A DNA stretch of 51,514 nt from assembly GCA_030655535.1 (NCBI GenBank), contig JAURVK010000074.1, positions 1-51,514 of the forward strand. Direction: 5' to 3'. A model generated the notes under the pieces. It made no database searches. It was not told where the DNA came from and saw nothing but the letters and a program-made list of their open reading frames with translations. Shown here one piece after another: positions 1 to 9,846 of the stretch. Numbering within the stretch: position 1 is the stretch's first letter; the number at the start of each line of letters is the position of its first letter. Origin of the DNA: Methylobacter sp. Lineage in GTDB: Bacteria > Pseudomonadota > Gammaproteobacteria > Methylococcales > Methylomonadaceae. The position numbers and the translations under genes were made by a program.

Positions 1-95
1 GGAGCAGCGTAGCGGTGTGCCGAGAGGAGATAAAGGTGCCGAATTTAGAAGTGCGACGGGCATAATCGAATCATGAAAACAATAAAGTGTAGAGG

Positions 96-713
96 TTGCA
101 GATTATGGATAAGATCGACATGACGAAAACTGAAGAGCGAAGAGGTTTTTTTCGCATTGATGATGAGGTTAATCTGTTTTATAAAAAAATAGATCAGAAA
201 CAGGCGACCGAACCGCATCATGTTTCCGACAATGTTTTGAATAGCTGTTCATTGTCCACCGCTCTTGAAATAGTGTCGCAGGATTCGGCAATACTGTTGC
301 GCAGGCTGGAAAAAATCCTGCCGGATGTGGCTGATTACTTAAGGCTAATTGACACTAAAATCGATCTTATTGCCCAAGCCATGATGATGCAGGGCCATCA
401 ATTTAAGGAGAATGACACCCGTAACGTTAATATCAGTGCATCCGGCATGGCTTTTAATTGTGAAGAAATGCTTAAAGAAGGCGATTATCTGGAAATCAAG
501 ATGCTGCTGGTATCCAGTATGGCGGTCATTGTCACTTACGCCAAAGTTGTTTTTTGCAAAAGCAGTCAAACTACCGATAGTCAGTTTCCTTATTTTGTTG
601 GCGTTGATTTTACCAATATGAAGGATGAGGAACGGGAATTGCTGATTCAGTATGTGGTCAAAAAGCAATTGCAACAGATCAGGGACAAGCAACAGATTAC
701 TAATAAATCTTAA
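96..713 (+). CDS. PilZ domain-containing protein
   Basis: ORF; RRGFFRI...NISASGMAF.....L..GDYLEIKMLL pattern typical of PilZ. Confidence 0.7.
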   Translation: MQIMDKIDMTKTEERRGFFRIDDEVNLFYKKIDQKQATEPHHVSDNVLNSCSLSTALEIVSQDSAILLRRLEKILPDVADYLRLIDTKIDLIAQAMMMQGHQFKENDTRNVNISASGMAFNCEEMLKEGDYLEIKMLLVSSMAVIVTYAKVVFCKSSQTTDSQFPYFVGVDFTNMKDEERELLIQYVVKKQLQQIRDKQQITNKS

Positions 714-720
714 GCGGGTT

Positions 721-1719
721 GTGAATATTTCAGATAAGCAAAAAAAAATTCTTACTTTATTGGCTGACGGAGAGTTTCATTCCGGCACTGAGTTGGCTAT
801 TGCCTTGGGTATCAGTCGTTCGGCTGTCTGGAAGCAGCTGAATGGCTTGGCTGAATTGGGTTTGCAGCACTCGGCAGTCAGCGGCAAAGGTTACCGGCTG
901 GAAAAATCGCTGGAGTTGTTGTTAGCATCAAAAATCAATGAAGTCATCAGCGACCAAGCTGGCGCATTAATTTCATCGCTGGAAATTCATGATCGGATCG
1001 ACTCGACCAACCGTTATTTGGTCGAACTCTCTCAAAATAACGGCCTGTCAGGTTCTGTTTGTTTTGCCGAGTATCAAACAGCCGGTAAAGGCAGGCGAGG
1101 GCGGCAATGGGTTTCGCCTTACGGCTGCAATATTTACCTGTCGATATTGTGGCGTTTTCAGCAGGGGCCTGCCGCCATTTCAGGCTTAAGTCTCGCTATC
1201 GGCGTGGCGGTCATCAGGGCGTTAAAGCAGCATCAAGTCAATGATGTCGGTCTTAAATGGCCAAATGATATTTACAACAAGGGTAAAAAACTGGGCGGTA
1301 TCCTGGTTGAAGTATCGGGTGAGACTGACGGCCCGTGCAGCGCAGTTATCGGTCTGGGACTGAATTTGTTTTTACCGGAAGCCGAAGCTCAAAGTATTAC
1401 CCAAGCCTGGACCGATTTAACTAAAATCACAGGGCAAAATCGGCTGTTCAGAAATAAATTGGCCGGTACTTTGTTAAATTATCTGTTGCCGGTTATTGCC
1501 GAGTATGAAAGTGTCGGTATTAAAACGTATGTTGATGAATGGCGCGATTATGATTGCCTGTCCGGCCAATCTGCGACCTTGTTTATCGGTCAGCAACAAA
1601 TTGAGGGTATCGTACGAGGAATCGACGATAGCGGCATGTTATTGATTGAGCGTCCGGATGGGCGTGTGCAGACCTTTGCTTCAGGAGAAATCAGTTTTAA
1701 CGGTCCGGCGTCGCCATGA
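721..1719 (+). CDS. birA: Bifunctional biotin--[acetyl-CoA-carboxylase] ligase / biotin operon repressor
   Basis: HTH N-terminus, GKGRRGRQWVSP and KWPNDIY..GKKLGGILVE motifs; likely GTG start at 721 rather than the 652 ORF start. Confidence 0.92.
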   Translation: MNISDKQKKILTLLADGEFHSGTELAIALGISRSAVWKQLNGLAELGLQHSAVSGKGYRLEKSLELLLASKINEVISDQAGALISSLEIHDRIDSTNRYLVELSQNNGLSGSVCFAEYQTAGKGRRGRQWVSPYGCNIYLSILWRFQQGPAAISGLSLAIGVAVIRALKQHQVNDVGLKWPNDIYNKGKKLGGILVEVSGETDGPCSAVIGLGLNLFLPEAEAQSITQAWTDLTKITGQNRLFRNKLAGTLLNYLLPVIAEYESVGIKTYVDEWRDYDCLSGQSATLFIGQQQIEGIVRGIDDSGMLLIERPDGRVQTFASGEISFNGPASP

Positions 1720-2447
1720 ATTTGCTGATTGATATGGGCAATACCCGGTTAAAGTGGGCGGTTACGACCGGCGGTCAAATCATGACCGGCTCACCTTTGG
1801 TTAATACCCGGATTAATCGGGATGAGCTTATTAAGCTCTGGCAAGGCCGCTATCGCCCCAGGCGGGTTGTCGTGTCTTGCGTGAGCGCAAATCAGTTACT
1901 CGAACTGGTGCAGTCGGTAGCGCGTGAGCTTTGGCTTGATGTGGATATTATCTTAGTTAAACCTCAAGCCCAGGCGTTTGGTGTGATTAACGCTTATCAA
2001 CAACCGGAAAAGCTGGGCGTTGACCGCTGGTTAGCGTTAATTGCGGTTTGGCAACAATATCACCGTCCGGCCTGTATCGTCGATTGCGGAACGGCGATTA
2101 CCGTGGATTTAATCGATGCCGATGGCAGGCATCAAGGCGGCCTGATTAGTCCCGGTTTGACGCTGATGAAAAAATCCCTGGGGCTAGGAACGGAGGCGCT
2201 GCCCTTTAGCGAAACCAATCATGCAGTCGGTCTGGCCGATTATACCGAGGCCGCAATCTACAGCGGCACCTTAATGGCAGCCATCGGCTTGATCAAGCAA
2301 GTGCTGGCAACACAAGCGGACGATACGCAATTGATTTTAACCGGCGGCGATGCCGAACTTATCGCCGGACAGCTTCATCTGCCCTGTAGTGTTGACCCGG
2401 ATTTGGTGCTGCGGGGATTGTTGTGCGTTTTGGAAGGGCACACATGA
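1716..2447 (+). CDS. coaX: Type III pantothenate kinase
   Basis: LLIDMGNTRLKWA, DRW..L, DCGTAITVDLID, GGLISPGL motifs; overlaps the birA end by 4 nt. Confidence 0.92.
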   Translation: MNLLIDMGNTRLKWAVTTGGQIMTGSPLVNTRINRDELIKLWQGRYRPRRVVVSCVSANQLLELVQSVARELWLDVDIILVKPQAQAFGVINAYQQPEKLGVDRWLALIAVWQQYHRPACIVDCGTAITVDLIDADGRHQGGLISPGLTLMKKSLGLGTEALPFSETNHAVGLADYTEAAIYSGTLMAAIGLIKQVLATQADDTQLILTGGDAELIAGQLHLPCSVDPDLVLRGLLCVLEGHT

Positions 2448-2505
2448 AGATTTTGTTCCTTCTGGGAGCGCTTCACTGCCATTAAGTTAAGGATTGAATA
2501 TTATT

Positions 2506-2564
2506 GTGGGCGCGAATTTATTCGCGCTTTTTAACGCCTGTTGCGCGAATAAATTCGCGCCCAC
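2506..2564. repeat. Near-perfect palindrome GTGGGCGCGAATTTATTCGCGC...GCGCGAATAAATTCGCGCCCAC
   Basis: 22-nt arms that are reverse complements around a ~15-nt loop; upstream of the likely true start of the next CDS. Confidence 0.9.
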
Positions 2565-2589
2565 GGCATTCACCCTAATTATTCTTATC

Positions 2590-3819
2590 GTGCTAAACAT
2601 CATCTGGATTTCCTTTTTCCTTGCCGCTTTTTGCACGGCGTTGTTCAAACTGGTTTTCTTGGGCGATCAACAGGTTTTTGCGCAAATCATGGCAGCCATG
2701 TTTGCGTTATCGAAATCGGCTTTTGAAATAGCCTTAGGTCTGACCGGCGTACTGTCCTTATGGCTGGGCATCATGCGTATCGGCGAAAAAAGCGGTTTTA
2801 TCCATTTATTAACCCAAGGACTCACGCCGTTATTCAGCCGGTTAATGCCCGATGTGCCCAAAGGCCATCCGGCTTTGGGCGCCATCGTGATGAACATTTC
2901 CGCCAATGCGCTGGGCCTGGACAATGCGGCAACGCCGTTGGGCATCAAAGCGATGCAGGAATTGCAATCCCTTAACCCCCATCCCGAAACCGCCAGCAAC
3001 GCGCAAATCCTGTTTCTGGTGCTCAACACCTCCAGCGTGACGCTGTTTCCGGTCACGATATTCACCTACCGCGCCCAACTGGGGGCTGCCAACCCTACCG
3101 ACGTGTTCATCCCGATATTGATTGCCACGTATATGTCCACGCTGGCTGGTTTGCTTGCGGTCGCTTTCGTGCAAAGAATCAACTTGCTGGATAAGGTTGT
3201 CTTGGTCTATCTGGGCGGATTCACGTTGATAGTCGGCGGTATACTGGCGTATTTTTCCAGTCTGCCGCAACAGCAGATGCTTGAGCAATCCGCCTTGATC
3301 AGCAATTTCATCCTGTTTTCCTTGGTCATCACCTTTATTCTCGGCGCGATCAACAAGGGGATTAACGCTTACGACGCGTTCATTGAAGGCGCCAAGGAAG
3401 GTTTTCATACCGCAACCACCATCATCCCTTACCTGGTCGCGATGCTGGTTGCGATCGGCGTATTCAGGGCCAGCGGCGCGCTGGAAATACTGGCCGATCT
3501 GGCACGTTATGCGGTGCAGTCTTTCATGCTCGACGACCGCTTTGTCGATGCGCTGCCCACCGCTTTGATCAAACCGTTCAGCGGCAGCGGAGCCAGGGCG
3601 ATGATGATCGACACCATGAAGACTATGGGTGCAGATTCGTTTGCCGGGCGCTTGTCGTCGATCGTGCAAGGCAGCACCGAAACCACCTTTTATGTACTGG
3701 CGATTTACTTCGGCTCGGTAGGCATCAAACATATTCGCCATGCGGCCGCCTGTGGGATAATAGCCGATTTTTCGGGTATTGTTGCGTCCATTTTTATTGC
3801 CTACTGGTTTTTCGGGTGA
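2590..3819 (+). CDS. Nucleoside recognition domain / SpmA-SpmB fusion-like membrane protein
   Basis: Multi-TM protein; NALGLDNAATPLGIKAM and FKPFSGSGARAMM-like motifs; probable GTG start at 2590, so that the upstream palindrome is non-coding. Confidence 0.75.
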   Translation: MLNIIWISFFLAAFCTALFKLVFLGDQQVFAQIMAAMFALSKSAFEIALGLTGVLSLWLGIMRIGEKSGFIHLLTQGLTPLFSRLMPDVPKGHPALGAIVMNISANALGLDNAATPLGIKAMQELQSLNPHPETASNAQILFLVLNTSSVTLFPVTIFTYRAQLGAANPTDVFIPILIATYMSTLAGLLAVAFVQRINLLDKVVLVYLGGFTLIVGGILAYFSSLPQQQMLEQSALISNFILFSLVITFILGAINKGINAYDAFIEGAKEGFHTATTIIPYLVAMLVAIGVFRASGALEILADLARYAVQSFMLDDRFVDALPTALIKPFSGSGARAMMIDTMKTMGADSFAGRLSSIVQGSTETTFYVLAIYFGSVGIKHIRHAAACGIIADFSGIVASIFIAYWFFG

Positions 3820-3834
3820 TTTGTAACTGTTGGA

Positions 3835-3903
3835 TAAAAAAGGCAAAGGGCGAAAGGCGAAAAACCAACTTTCGCGTTTTGTCTTTCGCCTTGTGCCTAA
3901 AAT
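3835..3903. repeat. Purine/pyrimidine imperfect inverted repeat (AAGGGCGAAAGGCGAAAA / TTTCGC..TTTCGCCTTGTGCC)
   Basis: Self-complementary; related in style to 7914-8014, 36389-36452 and 38095-38138. Confidence 0.5.
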
Positions 3904-3970
3904 ATCTTTATGAAGAAGCTCGATTTTATCCTTATTATCTTTGTTCTATTTTTCTAACTATAATTTCTTA

Positions 3971-5263
3971 ATGAAAGTTTACCTTAAAACACTCGGTTGC
4001 CGCCTGAACGAAGCGGAGCTGGAAACTTGGGCTCAGGCTTTTCAAAAATCCGGCCATCAAATCGCCAGGCAAGCCGAAGCGGCCCATGTTATCGTGCTTA
4101 ATTCCTGCGCGGTGACCCAGGATGCAGCCAGAAAATCCCGCCAACTGATTCGCCGTATCCATCGCGATAATCCGCAAGCCAAACTCGTGGTCAGCGGCTG
4201 TTACGCGACCTTGAATGAAGATGAGGCGGCCTCTTTGCTGGGCGTTGATCTAGTCATCAGCAACAAGGATAAGGATCAGCTGGTCGAAAAAACCCTGACC
4301 GAATTGAATATGGACAGCATGCCCGCTTTATCCACCGAACCGGGAGAAATATCGCTGTTCACTCGCGGCAGGCAACGCGCTTTCGTTAAAGTGCAGGACG
4401 GTTGCCGTTACCGCTGCACCTTTTGCATCGTCACGGTGGCGCGCGGCGAAGAAAACAGCCGTCCCGTGCAGACGGTCATCGACGAAATCAATGCCTTGCA
4501 CCGGCAAGGCATCACCGAGGTCATTTTAACCGGCGTACATTTGGGCGGCTATGGCAGCGACTTGGGCAATAATCTGTCCGATTTGATTAAAGCGATTTTG
4601 TCGGAAACAAGCATCCCGAGACTGAGATTAGGCTCGCTGGAACCTTGGGAATTGCCGGGCGATTTTTTCGAGCTGTTTAGCAATCCGCGCCTGATGCCGC
4701 ATTTGCATCTGCCCTTGCAAAGCGGCTCGGACACCGTGCTGCGCCGTATGGCAAGACGCTGCAAAACAGAAGAGTTTGCGGCTATTGTCAGCCAGCTGCG
4801 GACGCAAATTCCGCATTTTAATGTCACCACCGATATTATCGTCGGTTTCCCCGGCGAAACCGAGCAGGAATGGCAGGACAGCTTTGATTTCATCAAGCAA
4901 ACCGGTTTCGGCCACATCCATATCTTCACTTATTCCAGCCGGGAAGGCACCAAGGCTGCCGGCTTGCCGGATCAGCTGAGCAATGACATCAAAAAACAGC
5001 GCAGCAGGCAGTTGCATGAATTGGCTGACGAAATGAAGCAGACGTTTTTTGCCGATAATGTAGGTCTTGAATTTCCGGTGTTATGGGAAGGCTACAGCGA
5101 AGCTTTGGAGGATGACAAACAACGGGTGTTCGGTTATACGCCGAATTATCTTCGGGTCGGCTGTGTAATCGGCAGCGATGTGTCGGTGGAGAACCAAATG
5201 CTTAACTGCGTGATAACAGCGGTGGCAGAGGGCGGCGTTTGTGGGGAGCTTGTATTAAAATGA
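3971..5263 (+). CDS. mtaB: tRNA (N6-L-threonylcarbamoyladenosine(37)-C2)-methylthiotransferase
   Basis: MiaB-family: LGCRLN.AE, radical SAM CRYRCTFCIV, GGYGSDLG; ATG at 3971. Confidence 0.88.
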   Translation: MKVYLKTLGCRLNEAELETWAQAFQKSGHQIARQAEAAHVIVLNSCAVTQDAARKSRQLIRRIHRDNPQAKLVVSGCYATLNEDEAASLLGVDLVISNKDKDQLVEKTLTELNMDSMPALSTEPGEISLFTRGRQRAFVKVQDGCRYRCTFCIVTVARGEENSRPVQTVIDEINALHRQGITEVILTGVHLGGYGSDLGNNLSDLIKAILSETSIPRLRLGSLEPWELPGDFFELFSNPRLMPHLHLPLQSGSDTVLRRMARRCKTEEFAAIVSQLRTQIPHFNVTTDIIVGFPGETEQEWQDSFDFIKQTGFGHIHIFTYSSREGTKAAGLPDQLSNDIKKQRSRQLHELADEMKQTFFADNVGLEFPVLWEGYSEALEDDKQRVFGYTPNYLRVGCVIGSDVSVENQMLNCVITAVAEGGVCGELVLK

Positions 5264-6315
5264 CATTATCGGATTATAGACAAGGCAATTGCTTGCAATG
5301 CCTGATTTTTACACCCGTTGCCTGCCTGTTTTTGGGTGTGCTGACGGGTTGCTCGGAACCCACTGTTCAAAAGTTTGAAGGCCCGACTCAGGGCACAACC
5401 TACCATATCAGTTATTGGTCCGAAGCACCGGTGGACGCTAAAGACATTAAAGACGCTATCGAAAACGAATTAGCGGACATCGATAAACTGCTGTCCGATT
5501 ATCGCCCCGATTCGACCATAGAAATCTTCAACAACACCGAGAACACCGAGAGCCAGGAAGTCGGCAGTGAAATCGTGTCGCTGGTCAAGGTCGCAAAAAC
5601 CGTAAATCGTGCCGGTCAGGGTTGCTACGACTTAACCATCAAACCCTTGTTCGATTTATGGGGCTTCCAGGGCGATGCGCCGACAGTTCCCAAGGATTCG
5701 GCCATTGTGACCACGCTGAAACAAATCGGCATGGACAAGCTGGAAGTCGTCGATGAAACGCATCTGCGTAAAAAACAGGCCGACCTGAAAGTCGCTTTGT
5801 CGTCCATTTCCCAAGGCTATAGTGTGGAACGGCTCAGCGAGGTTCTGGAGCAAAAAGGCATAGTCCATTATCTGGTCGAGATTGGCGGCGAACTGAAAAT
5901 CAACGGCTATAAACCGGATCTCCAACCTTGGCGTATCGCTTTGGAAAGACCGCTGCCCGAAGAGCGCGTGATGCATAAAGTCATTACCATGCCCAAGGAC
6001 TCGCCGGTTGCGGTGATGACATCCGGCACTTACCGGCATTACTTCGATGACCATGGGCAGCGTTATAGTCATGTTCTTGATGCCCGTAACGGCTGGCCGA
6101 TTACCCATAATCTGGTTTCCGTTACTGTGTTATTGGGTGATCCTGTGCTTGCCGATGCCTGGTCTACGACATTGCTGTGTCTGGGTCAGAAAGAGGGCAT
6201 GTTGGCTGCGAATACAGCAAAAATTCCCGCCCTTTTCATCGAACTGCAAGACGATGAACTGACCGAATCCCGAAGTGAGGCTTTGAATGCTTTGAGCAAT
6301 ATTGCCATACACTAG
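5260..6315 (+). CDS. apbE: FAD:protein FMN transferase (ApbE), lipoprotein
   Basis: Lipobox-like LTGCSEP, GTTYHISYW, GGELKINGY, TSGTYRHYF..G..YSHVLD; ATGA overlap with mtaB. Confidence 0.88.
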   Translation: MTLSDYRQGNCLQCLIFTPVACLFLGVLTGCSEPTVQKFEGPTQGTTYHISYWSEAPVDAKDIKDAIENELADIDKLLSDYRPDSTIEIFNNTENTESQEVGSEIVSLVKVAKTVNRAGQGCYDLTIKPLFDLWGFQGDAPTVPKDSAIVTTLKQIGMDKLEVVDETHLRKKQADLKVALSSISQGYSVERLSEVLEQKGIVHYLVEIGGELKINGYKPDLQPWRIALERPLPEERVMHKVITMPKDSPVAVMTSGTYRHYFDDHGQRYSHVLDARNGWPITHNLVSVTVLLGDPVLADAWSTTLLCLGQKEGMLAANTAKIPALFIELQDDELTESRSEALNALSNIAIH

Positions 6316-6340
6316 CGTCAGAATCGAGCTGAAAAAATTA

Positions 6341-6436
6341 TCTACCACAGAGAACACGAAGGACACGGAGAAAATAACAGCATTAATTCAATGCATTAAA
6401 AACTTCGTACTCTCCGTGTTCTTCGTGGTTATTTCT
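6341..6436. repeat. MITE-like dispersed repeat (copy 1), ACCACAGAGAACACGAAGGACACGGAGA ... TCTCCGTGTTCTTCGTGGT
   Basis: Imperfect terminal inverted repeats; second copy at 48297-48410. Confidence 0.85.
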
Positions 6437-6474
6437 TATATCTATGCTAAAAACGAATTTTTCACAGCCTCTCG

Positions 6475-6903
6475 TCAATCAAGCCATTCAATAATGTGGT
6501 CTTCCAAGTCATCGATCTCGGCTTCCTTCATCGCATAACTGCTGATTGAAACACCGGCGTCCTGAACGCTATCGGGGCTTCCCGATAGCAGCGGATGCCA
6601 GCCGGGAAGCTGTTCGCCATCGCTTAATAAGCGGTAAGCACAGGTTGCCGGTAACCAGTTGTATTCGGCAAAGTCATGTTGTTTTAAGTCCAGGCATTCG
6701 GGAACTAATTGGGTGCGTTCGGTATAACGGGTGCAGCGGCAGGTATCCAGGTCAATCAGATTACAGACCGCGCTGGTAAAGTAGATGTCGCCGGTGTCTT
6801 CGTCTTCGAGTTTGTGCAGGCAGCATTTGCCGCAGTTATCGCATAACGACTCCCATTCTTCGGTGGTCATTTCGGATAATTTCTTGGTTTCCCAAAAGTT
6901 CAT
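6475..6903 (-). CDS. UPF0260/YcgN-like YkgJ-family CxxCxxCC protein
   Basis: CDNCGKCC and CRCTRYTER..LVPECLDL motifs; ATG at 6903 preferred over 6966. Confidence 0.85.
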   Translation of the reverse strand: MNFWETKKLSEMTTEEWESLCDNCGKCCLHKLEDEDTGDIYFTSAVCNLIDLDTCRCTRYTERTQLVPECLDLKQHDFAEYNWLPATCAYRLLSDGEQLPGWHPLLSGSPDSVQDAGVSISSYAMKEAEIDDLEDHIIEWLD

Positions 6904-6955
6904 TAGGGTGATTCCTGTTATCGGTTTATAGCGGTATCGAAGCGCATATGATTCG

Positions 6956-7003
6956 CTGGAGTGCAAGCTTTGCTTGCGTTTGCAGGCGAAGCCTGCACTC
7001 CGG
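6956..7003. repeat. REP-like palindrome family A copy 1 (CTGGAGTGCAAGCTTTGCTTGCG..GCAGGCGAAGCCTGCACTCCGG)
   Basis: Shares arms with 13756, 38743, 46963 and 51469 copies. Confidence 0.9.
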
Positions 7004-7055
7004 CTATTGGAAACTTACTCACTTTATTTCGTGCCTGTTCCTTAGTTATTGCGGG

Positions 7056-7889
7056 TTAACCAAGCAGTTCCCACACCGGTTTGATATTTTCAGGCAACGG
7101 CGCAATGCGACCTAATTCTACCCAGGGGTTGGCCGGATTATGAAAATCGGAACCGACGGAACCGGCCAATTCAAAGCGTGTTGCGTAAGCGGAAACTGTT
7201 TTTATTTCATCAGCATTATACCTGCCCGTAACGACTTCAATACCGAGTCCGCCGACTTCCTTGAATGCGGCTAACAGGCGTTTCATCCAGCTGGCGGTCA
7301 GTTTGTAGCGCAAAGGATGCGCCAATACCGCTACGCCGCCGGATCCGGTAATCCAGTTTACCGCCAGTTCCAGGTCGGACCAGGTCGTAGGCACAAAAGC
7401 GGCTTTGCCTGCGCCAAGATAGCGGTCGAAAGCTTCCTGTTGGGTGGATACATGGAACTGCGACAGCAGAAAGTCGGCGAAATGGCTGCGGGTAATCATG
7501 CCGTCGCCGGCGGCTTTTTTAACGGCTTCCAGCGCGCCGGGTATGCGTTTTTTCTCCAACTTATCAGCGATTTTTTCGGCGCGTTCGGTGCGCATGATTT
7601 GCAGGTTGAGGGTGGCCTCGCGCAACGGCGGATAGTCAGGATTAATGCCCAGTCCGACAATATGAAAGCATTTATTCTGCCAACTGGCCGATAGCTCTAT
7701 ACCGGGTATTAAGCGAATGCCTGTTTCGATGGCGGCAGTCTGTGCCTCTGCGATGCCTGCGACCGTATCGTGATCGGTTAAAGCCAGCGAGGTAACGCCG
7801 TGTTCATGAGCACGCTGCACTAATGCGGTGGGCGATAATGCGCCGTCCGAGGCGGTCGAGTGGCAATGTAGGTCGTAGTTTTCAGGCAT
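7056..7889 (-). CDS. PHP domain metal-dependent phosphoesterase (TrpH/YciV-like, RNase AM family)
   Basis: DLHCHSTASDGALSPTALVQRAHEHGV, ALTDHDTV, GSDFHNP motifs. Confidence 0.85.
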   Translation of the reverse strand: MPENYDLHCHSTASDGALSPTALVQRAHEHGVTSLALTDHDTVAGIAEAQTAAIETGIRLIPGIELSASWQNKCFHIVGLGINPDYPPLREATLNLQIMRTERAEKIADKLEKKRIPGALEAVKKAAGDGMITRSHFADFLLSQFHVSTQQEAFDRYLGAGKAAFVPTTWSDLELAVNWITGSGGVAVLAHPLRYKLTASWMKRLLAAFKEVGGLGIEVVTGRYNADEIKTVSAYATRFELAGSVGSDFHNPANPWVELGRIAPLPENIKPVWELLG

Positions 7890-7913
7890 AGATTTTTTAG
7901 GTTAAAGATAATT

Positions 7914-8014
7914 AAGGTGAAAGGTGAAAGGTGAAAGGTGAAAGGCGGTCATGTGGAGGGCTGTTTTTTTCGCCCTTCGTCCTTTGCTCTTCGCCTTGAA
8001 CCTTGAACCTGCCT
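7914..8014. repeat. (GGTGAAA)n heptad-containing dispersed repeat
   Basis: AAGGTGAAAGGTGAAAGGTGAAAGGTGAAAGG followed by CCTTTGCTCTTCGCCTTGAACCTTGAACC. Confidence 0.75.
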
Positions 8015-9846
8015 CACTGATACTCGCCATAAAGCTTTGCATAAAGGCCGTTTTGGTTGAGCAAGGTTTCATGCCGTCCATGTTCGCAGATTTTACCCTG
8101 TTCAAAAACATAAACATGGTCGGCCTGCTTAACGGCGCTCAGGCGATGGGCAATAATGATGGTGGTGCGGCCTGTTAAAAACTCTGTCAGCGCCTGATGT
8201 AGTTTGTGTTCTGTTTCGCTGTCCAGCGCCGAGGTGGCTTCATCCAGTATCACCACTTTGGGATCGGCGACGATCATTCTGGCAATAGCCATGCGTTGTC
8301 GCTGGCCGCCGGAAAGCCGCATGCCCAGTCGTCCGATGATGGTATCCAGTCCTTGAGGCAGATCCGCTACGATGTCTTTTAATTGCGCGATAGTCAGTGC
8401 ATTCCATAATATGGCATCGGTAGCCGGTTTACCCATCGTCAGGTTGGCGCGGATGGTGTCGTTGAACAGTACAGGGTGCTGCAGGACGGTGACGACATTT
8501 TCTCTGACGACTTCCAGACCGATCCGGTCGATGGCGACTTCATCGTAATAAATCTGGCCGCTGTCGGGCGGGTACAGGCCGATCAGGGTTTGTATTAAGG
8601 TTGATTTGCCGCCGCCGCTGGCTCCGACCAACGCCACTTTGTCACCCGCTTTGATTTTCAGTTGAATGCCGTCGAGTATTTTTTCATGCTGGGCTATCCT
8701 GTCCGGCACCCCCCGGGTAAATGCCAATTCGCTGTAACTAAAGTGCAGGTTTTCTACGCGCAGGGACACGGTTTTTTTGTTTAAAAACGGATTTTCCAGA
8801 TGGGGATAATGCGGTTCCTGTTTCAGCGCGTTAAGCCGGTTGATGCGGACTAATGCGGCCTTGGCGGCATAAAAGGCGTATTGGATGCTCAGGATTTCCT
8901 GCACCGGCGCCATCATGAACCAGAGATAACCGAACACCGCCAGCATTTGCCCGATGCTGAGGTCGGAATAAAATACCATCAGCATCGCAGAGGCGCGGAA
9001 TATGTCGAAGCCGAACAGAAATACCAGAAAACTCAGGCGCGATGCGGCATCGCTTTTCCAGGCAAAAGCGGTGGAAAAATCCTTAACTGACCGAGCCGAT
9101 TCGATCAGCTGCTGACAATAATGTTTCTCGCGGTTGCTGGCGCGTATTTGATGGATGGCTTCCAGGGTTTCGGTCAAGGATTGTTGGAAAATTTCAAAAG
9201 CGGAGTTTTCCTTTGATTTAAGGTCTTTAACGCGAGAGCCGATAATACGGGTGAAATAAATGACTGCCGGATTCAGCAGCAGGATAAATAAACCCAGTTG
9301 CCAGTGCATCCATAATAAAATGACGGCGGTGCCGATAATGGTCAGTCCGGCGACCAGCAGTTTGCTGACGGTGGTGCCGATAAAGGTGTCGATGGTATCC
9401 AGGTCTTTGACCAGATGGGTCGCTACGGTGCCGGTGCCCAGGCTTTCGTATTCGGACATCGAAATGTTTTGCAAATGCCCGATCAGGTCGGTGCGGATGC
9501 GGAACACGATGTCCTTGGCAATACAGGAAAATTGGCGGGACTGAATGATGTTGAAAATGATCGCAATAATGCGCAGCACAACGCTGATCAGCAAAACAAC
9601 GCCGATATACAGAATGGGGATTTGCCAGGCTACAGGAAACAGCAGATTAACGGTTTTAGTGATAATGCCGGGTTTGTACAATAGGACTTCATCGACCAGT
9701 AGCGGCATCAGCAACGGCACCGGAACGCTGGCAATGGTCGCCAGAATGGCGATAAAATGAGAGCCGATCAGTTCTTTTTTGTGTTCTAACGCAATTTGGT
9801 AGATAGTGTTCCAGTTGTATGATTTTGTCGCCTGTTTTGATTGCAC
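8014..9846 (-). CDS. ABC transporter, fused ATPase/permease (MsbA-like)
   Basis: Walker A GASGGGKST, signature LSGGQRQRMAIAR, Walker B VVILDEATSALD, N-terminal TM domain. Confidence 0.9.
   Translation of the reverse strand: MQSKQATKSYNWNTIYQIALEHKKELIGSHFIAILATIASVPVPLLMPLLVDEVLLYKPGIITKTVNLLFPVAWQIPILYIGVVLLISVVLRIIAIIFNIIQSRQFSCIAKDIVFRIRTDLIGHLQNISMSEYESLGTGTVATHLVKDLDTIDTFIGTTVSKLLVAGLTIIGTAVILLWMHWQLGLFILLLNPAVIYFTRIIGSRVKDLKSKENSAFEIFQQSLTETLEAIHQIRASNREKHYCQQLIESARSVKDFSTAFAWKSDAASRLSFLVFLFGFDIFRASAMLMVFYSDLSIGQMLAVFGYLWFMMAPVQEILSIQYAFYAAKAALVRINRLNALKQEPHYPHLENPFLNKKTVSLRVENLHFSYSELAFTRGVPDRIAQHEKILDGIQLKIKAGDKVALVGASGGGKSTLIQTLIGLYPPDSGQIYYDEVAIDRIGLEVVRENVVTVLQHPVLFNDTIRANLTMGKPATDAILWNALTIAQLKDIVADLPQGLDTIIGRLGMRLSGGQRQRMAIARMIVADPKVVILDEATSALDSETEHKLHQALTEFLTGRTTIIIAHRLSAVKQADHVYVFEQGKICEHGRHETLLNQNGLYAKLYGEYQ

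Noticed and set aside
1-95. Possible end of an upstream gene at the window start
   Set aside because: Too short to assign frame or product.
2842-3846. Long minus-strand ORF (334 aa) opposite the SpmA/B-like gene
   Set aside because: Low-complexity, Arg/Gln/Asp-rich antisense translation with no recognisable domain; the plus-strand frame has clear membrane protein features.
4549-5017. Antisense ORFs within mtaB
   Set aside because: Shadow ORFs of a well-supported conserved CDS.
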